This document shows, one piece after another, positions 18,175 to 26,833 of a stretch of 64,000 nucleotides of DNA. Position 1 is the first letter of the stretch. Each line of letters opens with the position of its first letter. The notes below the pieces were generated by a model. That model did not search any database. It was not told the origin of the DNA and worked only from the letters and a program-made list of their open reading frames with translations. A program made the position numbers and the translations under genes. This DNA is from G963663775 sp963663775 (lineage in GTDB: Bacteria; Bacillota; Clostridia; Oscillospirales; Butyricicoccaceae), in NCBI GenBank assembly GCA_963663775.1, contig OY760624.1:1-64000 (forward strand). The letters run 5' to 3'.

Positions 18175-19651
18175 GAGTCTATCCCGAATTTTGTGTAAAC
18201 CTTCAAGATGGTGTAAAATAGGAGCACCATCTAGAAGGTTTAAATTATGGCAAGAAGAAAGATCACCCCAGAACGACGGGAGCAGCGGAAAAAATTATTG
18301 GAGCTGCTGCAGGATGCAGGAATCAACGATGTAGCAGGCGTACAGGAGCTATTCAAAGAAATGGTGAGCACGGTTCTGGAGAACGGCTTGGAGGGTGAGC
18401 TGGACGAGGAACTGGGCTATAGCAGGTACGATTATCGCAGCAAGGAAACGGACAACAGCCGCAACGGCTACAGCGAGAAAACCCTAAAAAGCAGCCTGGG
18501 CGACATGGAGATCAGCGTTCCCCGAGACCGAAAGGGCGAATTTGAGCCGCAGATCGTCAAGAAAAACCAGACTACCTTAAGCGGAGATATCGAGGAAAAG
18601 ATTCTGTCAATGTACGCCAAAGGAATGACCACTAGCGACATCGAGGAGCATATTCGAGAAATCTACGGTCTGGAGGTATCGGACAGCACCATCAGCCGTG
18701 TGACGGATAAAATCCTGCCCGTGGTCAAGGAATGGCAGATGCGCCCCCTAGAGGAGGTCTATGCCGTAGTGTTCATGGATGCGATTCACTTCCACGTCCG
18801 CAGCGAAGGTCAGATCGTGAAGAAAGCAGTCTATATCGCTATCGGCATCAAAATGGATGGCATTCGAGATGTCCTTGGTATGTGGGTCGGCGAAAACGAG
18901 AGCGCAAAGTTCTGGCTTGGCATCCTCAATGGTCTCAAAAATCGTGGTGTAGAGGATATTCTCATCGCCTGCGTGGATGGTTTAACTGGGTTCAACAATG
19001 CGATTGAAGCAGTTTTTCCACAGACAGAGATTCAACAGTGCGTCATTCATCAAATCCGTAACAGCACCAAATTCGTTTCGTACAAAGATATTAAGGCACT
19101 GATGGCTGATCTAAAGAAGGTCTATGCGGCCGTTGATGAGCCGACGGCGCTGTATCTGCTCGACAGCTTCGATGAGAAATGGGGCAGCAAATACCCGAAA
19201 ATCGCGCTCTCCTGGCGGGCAAACTGGGCAACGCTATCGACCTATTTCAGGTACCCGCAGGAGGTTCGAACGCTGATTTATACCACCAATGCCATCGAAA
19301 ATTTCAATCGCCAGCTGCGAAAAGTGACCAAATCCAAGTCGGTCTTTCCGACCGATGACAGCCTGCTGAAAATGCTGTATCTGGCGATGATTGATATCAC
19401 TAAAAAATGGACTGGCCGCCGCAGAGACTGGGGCGTCATCCACTCTCAATTGGAGATTTTCTTTGCGGACAGGCTGCCGGGCTGATCTGTCCTAGTGGAG
19501 GGGCAGTTTTGACCGCTGCCCTTGACACCCTGCCCATTTTTCGTTAAAATGCGTTGGAGGTGGAAGCCTGTTTTCCAGACTTCCGCCCCGTAAATTATTT
19601 GCCCCTGTTTTATACCGTTTTTTGAGTTTACACAGATTCTGGGATACACCC
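18175..19651 (+). mobile_element. IS256-family insertion sequence, copy 1
   Basis: A 1477-bp element with imperfect terminal inverted repeats (starting gagtctatccc, ending gggatacaccc). It is flanked by an exact 8-base target duplication gcttttgc at 18167-18174 and 19652-19659, so the insertion into the IS30 remnant is intact and recent. Confidence 0.95.
18247..19485 (+). CDS. IS256-family (Mutator) transposase
   Basis: A 412-residue DDE transposase. The Mutator signature occurs in VVFMDAIHFHVRSEGQIV (first Asp) and CVDGLTGFNNAI (second Asp), and TTNAIENFNRQLRK holds the catalytic Glu. The protein is identical to those of the copies at 25223-26461 and 55987-57225. Length is normal for the family. 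Confidence 0.97.
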   Translation: MARRKITPERREQRKKLLELLQDAGINDVAGVQELFKEMVSTVLENGLEGELDEELGYSRYDYRSKETDNSRNGYSEKTLKSSLGDMEISVPRDRKGEFEPQIVKKNQTTLSGDIEEKILSMYAKGMTTSDIEEHIREIYGLEVSDSTISRVTDKILPVVKEWQMRPLEEVYAVVFMDAIHFHVRSEGQIVKKAVYIAIGIKMDGIRDVLGMWVGENESAKFWLGILNGLKNRGVEDILIACVDGLTGFNNAIEAVFPQTEIQQCVIHQIRNSTKFVSYKDIKALMADLKKVYAAVDEPTALYLLDSFDEKWGSKYPKIALSWRANWATLSTYFRYPQEVRTLIYTTNAIENFNRQLRKVTKSKSVFPTDDSLLKMLYLAMIDITKKWTGRRRDWGVIHSQLEIFFADRLPG

Positions 19652-19929
19652 GCTTTTGCGGATTTACCTTGGCTAAATCGGTTTTCTTGGGATAAAATTC
19701 ACGAAGCAGACCATTGGAATTTTCGTTGCTCCCACGTTGCCAAGAAGAATAGGCATCTGCGAAGTAGAGGGTCAGCCCCAATTCAGCCTGAATCTTGCTG
19801 AAACATGCAAACTCCTTGCTACGGTCGGTAGTACCCGTCTTAAAGGCGCCTTTTGGAAATGCGTGAAAAAGCTGTGTGATTGCTGCCTGCATGGATGCTG
19901 CGCTTCTATCCGAAATTATCAAGGCGGTG

Positions 19930-20997
19930 TAGCTGTTTTGATTTTCTGCCGCACGGGCAACCCAAATTAGGCCAACAAGCCTCGCTTGTCAGCCAGATAC
20001 AGGTTTGCCAATGCAAACAGCAGATTCAGTTTGGCACACTGTTTTCGCAGCCCTCGGTATCGCGTCTTTCGATATCCAAACAGTCCTTTGATGACGCCGA
20101 AAACGTGTTCTACTTTTGCCCGAACAGAAGACTTTTCATGCTCTCTGCGTTTGATCTGCGCACGAGAGCGCGTCGGACGGTTTTTGCTTTGAGACGGTCT
20201 GCGGTTGGTTTTATATTTGATTTTCTTACCTTGTTTGTTGTGGGTAATGGCATCCTCGCGCTTTTCCGCACCCAAATAGCCGCTGTCACCATAGACCTGC
20301 GTTTCCTCTCCCGTGAGCAGCTTTGGCATCTGTGTTACATCGTGAACGTTTGCGCTGGTTACCTCCACATGATGTGTAAGTCCTGTTTCCTTGTCAACTC
20401 CAATATGCGCCTTGTATCCAAAATGCCAGGCGTTTCCCTTTTTTACTTGATGTGCATCAAGATCCCGCTTTCGATCTCGATTTTTAGTGGATGACGGTGC
20501 TGCAATAATCGTAGAGTCTACAATTGTTCCCTTCTTGAGAATCAATCCCTTGTCAGACAGAAGCTGCACCACCTGCTCAAATAGCTTTTCCTGCAAACCA
20601 TGTTCTACCAGAAGCACTCGAAATCTACCTATCGTATCTCCGTCCGGCACTTGATTGCTGGAATCCACGCCGCAAAATTCTGAAAATGCACGGCTGTCAA
20701 TCACCTCTGTCATGGTTGACATGTCCGATAGGCTATATAAATTCTGCACCAGATAAATCCGCAGCATGCGCTCAAGGTCATAGGGCTTGTTTCCGCGCTC
20801 TCCTTTATAATAGTGCGGCTGAATCATTCCCATCCATTCACTCCACGGTATCATCCGCTCAATTTGTGCAAGAAATTCTTTTTTTTTCGTCGCGGTCTGC
20901 GCCAATTCGTCGGTGAACGCCGACAACGTAATCTGTTTATTCATACGTCTATTTTATCATCTTTTCCTTTGGCTCGAAAGCTTTGTGCGGTGTTGCC
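19930..20997 (-). mobile_element. IS5-family insertion sequence, copy 1, truncated
   Basis: Compared with the 1129-bp copies at 23836 and 54740, the transposase-start side is complete (terminal cggtgttgcc at 20988-20997). The other end stops about 61 bases early, at 19930, abutting the IS30 remnant. Without the second inverted repeat it is probably immobile alone. Confidence 0.85.
19967..20944 (-). CDS. IS5-family transposase (copy 1)
   Basis: A 325-residue DDE transposase with DUF772-type N-terminal region, catalytic segment GTIVDSTIIAAPSST, YGDSGYLGAEKRED and the C-terminal ARVEHVFG-type block (here RAKVEHVFGVIKG). Complete, with a few substitutions from the other two copies. The enzyme may be functional although its own right end is gone. 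Confidence 0.95.
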   Translation of the reverse strand: MNKQITLSAFTDELAQTATKKKEFLAQIERMIPWSEWMGMIQPHYYKGERGNKPYDLERMLRIYLVQNLYSLSDMSTMTEVIDSRAFSEFCGVDSSNQVPDGDTIGRFRVLLVEHGLQEKLFEQVVQLLSDKGLILKKGTIVDSTIIAAPSSTKNRDRKRDLDAHQVKKGNAWHFGYKAHIGVDKETGLTHHVEVTSANVHDVTQMPKLLTGEETQVYGDSGYLGAEKREDAITHNKQGKKIKYKTNRRPSQSKNRPTRSRAQIKRREHEKSSVRAKVEHVFGVIKGLFGYRKTRYRGLRKQCAKLNLLFALANLYLADKRGLLA

Positions 20998-21201
20998 TTA
21001 GCAAATCGGCTAATGCTCTCCACAATCACTGAATCTCCATGCCGGACATAGCCCATCATCTTTTTAAGCTGCGGACGATCTGTGCTCTTGCCGCTAGCCT
21101 TATCAATATACAACTTATCTACGCCCAGCTCCTGCATCATAACCTTCCTGCCGCATAGTATTCTGCTCTTCGGTGCTTACGTAGATATACCCAATTTTCA
21201 T
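20998..21201 (-). pseudogene. Serine resolvase N-terminal fragment, frameshifted and IS-truncated
   Basis: ATG at 21201 begins MKIGYIYVSTEEQN, the resolvase catalytic N-terminus with Ser. A one-base insertion around 21140 shifts the frame before MMQELGVDKLYIDKASG. The reading continues to ESISRFAK and is then cut by the IS5-type element. Confidence 0.8.
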
Positions 21202-21219
21202 CCCTATCCCTCCTCATAA

Positions 21220-21813
21220 CTAAAAGTGTGTCAATAGAATACCTTTTGATTTTGAAACATCCCAAAATCCGAAAACCAACATTATTGACACACTTTTTTG
21301 TTGTACCAATAGGTTATACCCTATCGCCAGCACAAATTTTCGAAATACGGACATATAATCCGAAACTGCTTTTTGTGCCGATTCGGCACGAACAAAGTTT
21401 CCTTCTTCGACTTCCGTTTTCAGTTTATACAGTCGCCCTTGGCTCTCTTTTAAGTTCACTTCGGCGCAAAGTTTCTCCAGCTTCAGTTCTTCGGCATTTG
21501 CTGCGCTTTTATCGCCCTGCGCCTTTTCTTTGACATACTCAATATAGGCTTGCATTGTTTCAGCGGTTTTGTATTTTCGTGTGCCGCCCTCTGGTGGAAT
21601 TTCTGTACTCAAAACACCGCTTTTCACTAACTCTTGCACCCATCTGTCGCTTTTTCCTATCAATTTTGCGATTGTGCTTGTGGTGCACCATTCCGGTATT
21701 GCGGATGTGCTCGACCGTTTCGCACCTGCTTTCGCAGGCGTTTTTTTCTTTCCATATTTAATCCTATGCGAAGCGAAGTCCCATATTTTTTCGTTTTTTT
21801 TGGACAAAAACAC
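21220..21813 (-). CDS. Phage DNA-packaging Nu1/terminase-small-like protein, altered C-terminus
   Basis: A 197-residue frame with a GTG start. A winged-helix-like DNA-binding region (TTSTIAKLIGKSDRWVQELV, about residues 43-62) is followed by a Lys/Glu-rich helical region, as in phage terminase small subunits of Nu1 type. The last 25 or so residues are encoded by the 76-bp inverted repeat at 21222-21297, so the natural C-terminus was replaced. Probably a remnant; no terminase large subunit lies beside it. Confidence 0.55.
   Translation of the reverse strand: MFLSKKNEKIWDFASHRIKYGKKKTPAKAGAKRSSTSAIPEWCTTSTIAKLIGKSDRWVQELVKSGVLSTEIPPEGGTRKYKTAETMQAYIEYVKEKAQGDKSAANAEELKLEKLCAEVNLKESQGRLYKLKTEVEEGNFVRAESAQKAVSDYMSVFRKFVLAIGYNLLVQQKSVSIMLVFGFWDVSKSKGILLTHF
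21222..21297. repeat. 76-bp inverted-repeat element
   Basis: Perfect 15-base arms (21222-21236 and 21283-21297, aaaagtgtgtcaata and its complement) enclose 46 bases. It forms the artificial 3' end of the packaging-protein frame. It may be a miniature element or a bidirectional terminator. Confidence 0.45.
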
Positions 21814-21943
21814 CGCGCCTCAATCGACCCGTGGTAGATATGCTTTTGGGAAGCACCTTAATTTCCCAAACATCCGTTTGTATGCATCATGCATGGTCAT
21901 AAACCGCATTCATGAGCTATCTTGTTTGACCATTACAGCCGTA

Positions 21944-22123
21944 TTAGCTCGTACTAAGTTCAGCATTCAATGCATCAATCCACTTCTGCTTGCACGTTTC
22001 TTTTCCTGTGCACTCCGAGTTAAATTCACACTCTGCACACCCTTTGTTCTCTCCTTTGCTTTTCGTTGCTAGGAAGTCTGCAAGTACTTCTGGACTCTCA
22101 GTAATTTTCTTGAATAGTTTCAT
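21944..22123 (-). CDS. Small Cys-rich protein, unknown
   Basis: A 59-residue protein with four Cys (CAECEFNSEC and TCKQK) that could bind a metal. ATG at 22123 follows aggggaaatagca. No family recognised. It lies in the IS-rich region next to HicAB. The preceding 21814-21943 holds no gene. Confidence 0.55.
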   Translation of the reverse strand: MKLFKKITESPEVLADFLATKSKGENKGCAECEFNSECTGKETCKQKWIDALNAELSTS

Positions 22124-22270
22124 TGCTATTTCCCCTTTCTTATAGAACAAAATACCCACGCCGCTTTATGTATTTCAAATTATTTGAATATTTTAGAAGT
22201 ATTTTCTTTAATCTCATTGACACGTGCCTTTATACGTGCTATAATATAAACAGTTAAGAGAGGTGGCCAA

Positions 22271-22468
22271 ATGAAAAGTTACTCATCGAGGGAAGTCATT
22301 AAGATACTTGAAGCGGATGGATGGCGGGAAGTTAACACCGTTGGTGACCATCACCAATACAAACACCCCACAAAACCGGGAAAAGTAACGGTTACTCACC
22401 CAAGAAAAGACTTTCCAGTGCGAACCCTAAAAAGTATCGAAAAGCAAGCAGGGCTGAAATTCAAGTAA
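22271..22468 (+). CDS. hicA: HicA-type mRNA interferase toxin
   Basis: A 65-residue toxin of the type II HicAB system. It has the double-stranded-RNA-binding-like fold pattern with conserved GWREVNTVGDHHQYKHP, where the His is the presumed catalytic residue, and the C-terminal TLKSIEKQAGL. ATG follows agaggtgg. It lies 26 bases before hicB, forming a two-gene operon. Confidence 0.93.
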   Translation: MKSYSSREVIKILEADGWREVNTVGDHHQYKHPTKPGKVTVTHPRKDFPVRTLKSIEKQAGLKFK

Positions 22469-22494
22469 GCCCTGCCACACGAAAGGAGTGCATC

Positions 22495-22899
22495 ATGAAT
22501 AAAAAGTACTATGCTTTCCCTGCCATCTTCTATTACGATGATGACGGTGTATCAGTAGAATTTCCAGACCTACCCGGCTGCTTGCCCTGTGCGGAATGCA
22601 CAGAAGACGCTTTTGCGAATGCTAAAGAAGCCCTTGGGCTTCATCTGTTTGGCATGGAGCAAGATGGGGATGTGATTCCTTCTCCTACTTCTGTACGCGA
22701 TTTGCATCCAGAGGCCGGTGGCGTTATTACAATCGTTGAAGTTTTTATGCCATCCGTGCGTGACCGCATTAACAACAAAGTTGTTAAAAAAACACTTACT
22801 ATCCCCGCATGGCTCAACCGTGCAGCAGAAGCAGAACATGTGAACTTCTCTCAAATTCTGCAAGACGGTTTAAAAAACTATCTTGACCATCACATTTAA
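22495..22899 (+). CDS. hicB: HicB-type antitoxin
   Basis: A 134-residue antitoxin. The partially degraded RNase-H-like N-terminal domain (about 1-70) contains VEFPDLPGCLPCAECTEDA, and a C-terminal ribbon-helix-helix-like DNA-binding segment (about 95-134) has IPAWLNRAAEAEHVNFSQIL. Neutralises HicA and probably autoregulates the operon. Confidence 0.93.
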   Translation: MNKKYYAFPAIFYYDDDGVSVEFPDLPGCLPCAECTEDAFANAKEALGLHLFGMEQDGDVIPSPTSVRDLHPEAGGVITIVEVFMPSVRDRINNKVVKKTLTIPAWLNRAAEAEHVNFSQILQDGLKNYLDHHI

Positions 22900-22900
22900 T

Positions 22901-22932
22901 GAAAAAGTCGAGGAATAATCCTCGACTTTTTC
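22901..22932. terminator. Bidirectional terminator after hicAB
   Basis: A perfect 14-base stem (gaaaaagtcgagga with its complement, 4-base loop) with A and T runs, between hicB and a convergent gene. Confidence 0.85.
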
Positions 22933-22937
22933 ATATT

Positions 22938-23333
22938 TCAATACGTTTCTTTTATAGAATCGACCGTAATATTGTTGAAATCAACGCTAGCATAATTATA
23001 TGGGTCACCCGGCGTTATGCCCCTTGGTCGTGAATCAAACTGGATACGGATTTCGATTTGATTGATATTTTTTGAATCCGAATCTATGAACTGCGCCTTA
23101 ATCGTTCCTTCACGTCTTAATGGGTTGTCTGGTGTTGCTGGAATATAGCTCGCTGATGGATTATAGAGATATGCGTTCAAAACCAACAAGCTTTTCGGTT
23201 TTAATCCGTAATTCACCAAATCCAGAAGCTTATTTTCTTCCGTGCGTGGTAATTCAAATGTTCCAATCCCTAGCAGCTCATGTGATTCTGAATCATATAG
23301 TTCTATGGTAGGGTCTATAATTCTCGTGTACAT
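22938..23333 (-). CDS. Hypothetical protein, unknown
   Basis: A 131-residue polar protein without signal peptide or membrane segment. The pattern of alternating hydrophobic residues (for example GTIKAQFIDSDSKNINQIEI) suggests a beta-rich fold. No family recognised. Convergent with hicB and downstream of the proB remnant. Confidence 0.5.
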   Translation of the reverse strand: MYTRIIDPTIELYDSESHELLGIGTFELPRTEENKLLDLVNYGLKPKSLLVLNAYLYNPSASYIPATPDNPLRREGTIKAQFIDSDSKNINQIEIRIQFDSRPRGITPGDPYNYASVDFNNITVDSIKETY

Positions 23334-23403
23334 CGAACACCCTCCTCTTCTTCTTTCATTGTATTCAATTGCAAATCAAGATGCATAAAAAAGCAACCTT
23401 TTT

Positions 23404-23663
23404 TCAAAGGCTGCTTTTCTTGCGTGATATGATGCTGCATTTCCCAACCGAAGCCTCGGACTGTTTGAGTCGCATACTAGTGGGACGTACCTTCATTTGC
23501 AGCTTATTAATTCCCGCTGCAGTCGCTCCGGAGGATACCAAAATGACCGCATACCCCATGTTCTGTATATCTGATAAAACACAGGTAAATCGCTCTTTCC
23601 CATTTCATTGGTCAGCGTGGAAGTACCTACCTTTACAACAATCCGATTTTGATATAATCCCAT
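23404..23663 (-). pseudogene. Glutamate 5-kinase (proB) N-terminal remnant
   Basis: ATG at 23663 starts NRIVVKVGTSTLTNEMGK, the glutamate 5-kinase N-terminus. After a small deletion and frameshift the next frame reads LSDIQNMGYAVILVSSGA and RPTSMRLKQ before a stop at 23404. Only about the first quarter of the gene remains, internally damaged. Confidence 0.8.
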
Positions 23664-23835
23664 ATCACACCTTCACAATAGTTGGTGTGTGTTTGGAATA
23701 GGAAAGTAAATCTTGGAAGATCTGTTCTGCACGAATCTTCATGTACCCAGTGGTAGTTCCATCGCTGCAACCGTACCATTCCTCAGACGACACATCCTTG
23801 TCAAAAAAGACTTGTATTACATGATATGTATCTAG

Positions 23836-24964
23836 GGCAACACCGCACAAAGCTTTCGAGACAAAGGAAAAGATGATAAAATAGACGTATGAATAAACAG
23901 ATTACGTTGTCGGCGTTCACCGACGAATTGGCGCAGACCGCGACGAAGAAAACAGAATTTCTTGCACAAATTGAGCGGATGATACCGTGGAGTGAATGGA
24001 TGGGAATGATTCAGCCGTACTATTATAAAGGAGAGCGCGGAAACAAGCCCTATGACCTTGAGCGCATGCTGCGGATTTATCTGGTGCAGAATTTATATAG
24101 CCTATCGGACATGTCAACCATGACAGAGGTGATTGACAGCCGTGCATTTTCAGAATTTTGCGGCGTGGATTCCAGCAATCAAGTGCCGGACGGAGATACG
24201 ATAGGCAGATTTCGAACGCTTCTGGTGGAACATGATTTGCAGGAAAAGTTATTTGAGCAGGTGGTGCAGCTTCTGTCTGACAAGGGATTGATTCTCAAGA
24301 AGGGAACAATTGTAGACTCTACGATTATTGCAGCACCGTCATCCACTAAAAATCAAGATCGAAAGCGGGATCCTGATGCACATCAAGTAAAAAAGAGAAA
24401 CGTCTGGCATTTTGGATACAAGGCGCATATTGGAGTTGACAAGGAAATAGGACTGACACATCATGTAGAGGTAACCAGCGCAAACGTTCACGATGTAACA
24501 CAGGTGCCAAAGCTGCTCACAGGAGAAGAAACACAAGTCTATGGTGACAGCGGCTATTTGGGTGCGGAGAAGCGCGAGGATGCCATTACCCACAATAAAC
24601 AAGGTAAGAAAATCAAATATAAAACCAACCGCAGACCGTCTCAAAGCAAAAACCGTCCGACGCGCTCTCGTGCGCAGATCAAACGCAGAGAGCATGAAAA
24701 GTCTTCTGTTCGGGCAAAAGTAGAACACGTTTTCGGCGTCATCAAAGGACTGTTTGGATATCGAAAGACACGATACCATGGGCGGCGAAAACAGAGCGCC
24801 AAACTGCATATGCTGTTCGCTTTGGCGAACCTGTATCTGGCTGACAAGCGAGGCTTGCTGGCCTAATTTGGGTTGCCCGTGCGGCAGAAAATCAAAACAG
24901 CTATTCTGTTTCATGATGCCCCATGATGTTCATACTGTCATCGCTCTAATTGTACGGTGTTGCC
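23836..24964 (+). mobile_element. IS5-family insertion sequence, copy 2
   Basis: A 1129-bp element bounded by ggcaacaccg and cggtgttgcc inverted ends. The flanking target is CTAG on the left and TTAG on the right, consistent with a YTAR-type target but not an exact duplication. Confidence 0.9.
23889..24866 (+). CDS. IS5-family transposase (copy 2)
   Basis: A 325-residue DDE transposase, same architecture as the copies at 19967-20944 and 54793-55770, with scattered substitutions (for example KRNVWHFG for KGNVWHFG). Complete reading frame. Confidence 0.95.
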   Translation: MNKQITLSAFTDELAQTATKKTEFLAQIERMIPWSEWMGMIQPYYYKGERGNKPYDLERMLRIYLVQNLYSLSDMSTMTEVIDSRAFSEFCGVDSSNQVPDGDTIGRFRTLLVEHDLQEKLFEQVVQLLSDKGLILKKGTIVDSTIIAAPSSTKNQDRKRDPDAHQVKKRNVWHFGYKAHIGVDKEIGLTHHVEVTSANVHDVTQVPKLLTGEETQVYGDSGYLGAEKREDAITHNKQGKKIKYKTNRRPSQSKNRPTRSRAQIKRREHEKSSVRAKVEHVFGVIKGLFGYRKTRYHGRRKQSAKLHMLFALANLYLADKRGLLA

Positions 24965-25150
24965 TTAGAATTTCACAAGAAAATGAATCCATACATATAG
25001 CTTCACTTACAGATTCTAAAAACTGGAGTTCTGCAAATATTGGTGAAGTATGTCCTGTTCCAGTTATAATAGAGTAATACCGTGATTTGTAACTAAGCTT
25101 GACTTCTCCGAAATCCATTAACACAGGATCATCATATACGGAGATTTTAA

Positions 25151-26627
25151 GAGTCTATCCCGAATTTTGTGTAAACCTTCAAGATGGTGTAAAATAGGAG
25201 CACCATCTAGGAGGTTTAAATTATGGCAAGAAGAAAGATCACCCCAGAACGACGGGAGCAGCGGAAAAAATTATTGGAGCTGCTGCAGGATGCAGGAATC
25301 AACGATGTAGCAGGCGTACAGGAGCTATTCAAAGAAATGGTGAGCACGGTTCTGGAGAACGGCTTGGAGGGTGAGCTGGACGAGGAACTGGGCTATAGCA
25401 GGTACGATTATCGCAGCAAGGAAACGGACAACAGCCGCAACGGCTACAGCGAGAAAACCCTAAAAAGCAGCCTGGGCGACATGGAGATCAGCGTTCCCCG
25501 AGACCGAAAGGGCGAATTTGAGCCGCAGATCGTCAAGAAAAACCAGACTACCTTAAGCGGAGATATCGAGGAAAAGATTCTGTCAATGTACGCCAAAGGA
25601 ATGACCACTAGCGACATCGAGGAGCATATTCGAGAAATCTACGGTCTGGAGGTATCGGACAGCACCATCAGCCGTGTGACGGATAAAATCCTGCCCGTGG
25701 TCAAGGAATGGCAGATGCGCCCCCTAGAGGAGGTCTATGCCGTAGTGTTCATGGATGCGATTCACTTCCACGTCCGCAGCGAAGGTCAGATCGTGAAGAA
25801 AGCAGTCTATATCGCTATCGGCATCAAAATGGATGGCATTCGAGATGTCCTTGGTATGTGGGTCGGCGAAAACGAGAGCGCAAAGTTCTGGCTTGGCATC
25901 CTCAATGGTCTCAAAAATCGTGGTGTAGAGGATATTCTCATCGCCTGCGTGGATGGTTTAACTGGGTTCAACAATGCGATTGAAGCAGTTTTTCCACAGA
26001 CAGAGATTCAACAGTGCGTCATTCATCAAATCCGTAACAGCACCAAATTCGTTTCGTACAAAGATATTAAGGCACTGATGGCTGATCTAAAGAAGGTCTA
26101 TGCGGCCGTTGATGAGCCGACGGCGCTGTATCTGCTCGACAGCTTCGATGAGAAATGGGGCAGCAAATACCCGAAAATCGCGCTCTCCTGGCGGGCAAAC
26201 TGGGCAACGCTATCGACCTATTTCAGGTACCCGCAGGAGGTTCGAACGCTGATTTATACCACCAATGCCATCGAAAATTTCAATCGCCAGCTGCGAAAAG
26301 TGACCAAATCCAAGTCGGTCTTTCCGACCGATGACAGCCTGCTGAAAATGCTGTATCTGGCGATGATTGATATCACTAAAAAATGGACTGGCCGCCGCAG
26401 AGACTGGGGCGTCATCCACTCTCAATTGGAGATTTTCTTTGCGGACAGGCTGCCGGGCTGATCTGTCCTAGTGGAGGGGCAGTTTTGACCGCTGCCCTTG
26501 ACACCCTGCCCATTTTTCGTTAAAATGCGTTGGAGGTGGAAGCCTGTTTTCCAGACTTCCGCCCCGTAAATTATTTGCCCCTGTTTTATACCGTTTTTTG
26601 AGTTTACACAGATTCTGGGATACACCC
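25151..26627 (+). mobile_element. IS256-family insertion sequence, copy 2
   Basis: Same 1477-bp length and ends as copy 1. The eight flanking bases differ (gattttaa on the left, gggacagc on the right), so no target duplication is present. This points to recombination or a deletion at one edge after insertion. Confidence 0.95.
25223..26461 (+). CDS. IS256-family (Mutator) transposase (copy 2)
   Basis: A 412-residue transposase identical in protein sequence to copy 1, with all three catalytic-acid regions present. Confidence 0.97.
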   Translation: MARRKITPERREQRKKLLELLQDAGINDVAGVQELFKEMVSTVLENGLEGELDEELGYSRYDYRSKETDNSRNGYSEKTLKSSLGDMEISVPRDRKGEFEPQIVKKNQTTLSGDIEEKILSMYAKGMTTSDIEEHIREIYGLEVSDSTISRVTDKILPVVKEWQMRPLEEVYAVVFMDAIHFHVRSEGQIVKKAVYIAIGIKMDGIRDVLGMWVGENESAKFWLGILNGLKNRGVEDILIACVDGLTGFNNAIEAVFPQTEIQQCVIHQIRNSTKFVSYKDIKALMADLKKVYAAVDEPTALYLLDSFDEKWGSKYPKIALSWRANWATLSTYFRYPQEVRTLIYTTNAIENFNRQLRKVTKSKSVFPTDDSLLKMLYLAMIDITKKWTGRRRDWGVIHSQLEIFFADRLPG

Positions 26628-26833
26628 GGGACAGCAAGTACGTCAAATGCCAATTCTCGTTTATGGGAACATATCTACTTATTTTTAAAGGTATTAGAAA
26701 ACATATCAACAAACATTGACCCTGCCTAAGTTCAACAGACAAAGAAAACATCAAGTTTTCTCGCAATCTCTACGGATTGCTCGGTTTTAAACACAATTGC
26801 TTTATTGCCTTCATGCAGGGACTCTTTTACTGT

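Larger units (their letters stand above)
18099..19929 (-). pseudogene. IS30-family transposase C-terminal remnant, split by IS256-type element
   Basis: Two pieces (19929 down to 19652 and 18174 down to 18099) join in one frame once the IS256-type insert and one target duplication are removed. They contain YFADAYSSWQRGSNENSNG and LREFYPKKTDLAKV, the IS30 DDE-domain C-terminus, followed by NSRPRKCLGWKSP. The N-terminal half is missing where the fragment abuts the truncated IS5-type element. Confidence 0.85.
23665..25150 (-). pseudogene. Unknown gene interrupted by IS5-type copy 2 and truncated by IS256-type copy 2
   Basis: The 5' piece (25150 to 24965: VYDDPVLMDFGEVKLSYKSR through SFSCEIL) and 3' piece (23835 to 23665: DTYHVIQVFFDKDVSSEEWY through HTPTIVKV) join in frame across the IS5-type element at a CTA target. 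The N-terminus is missing because IS256-type copy 2 begins at 25151. Family not recognised. Confidence 0.6.
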
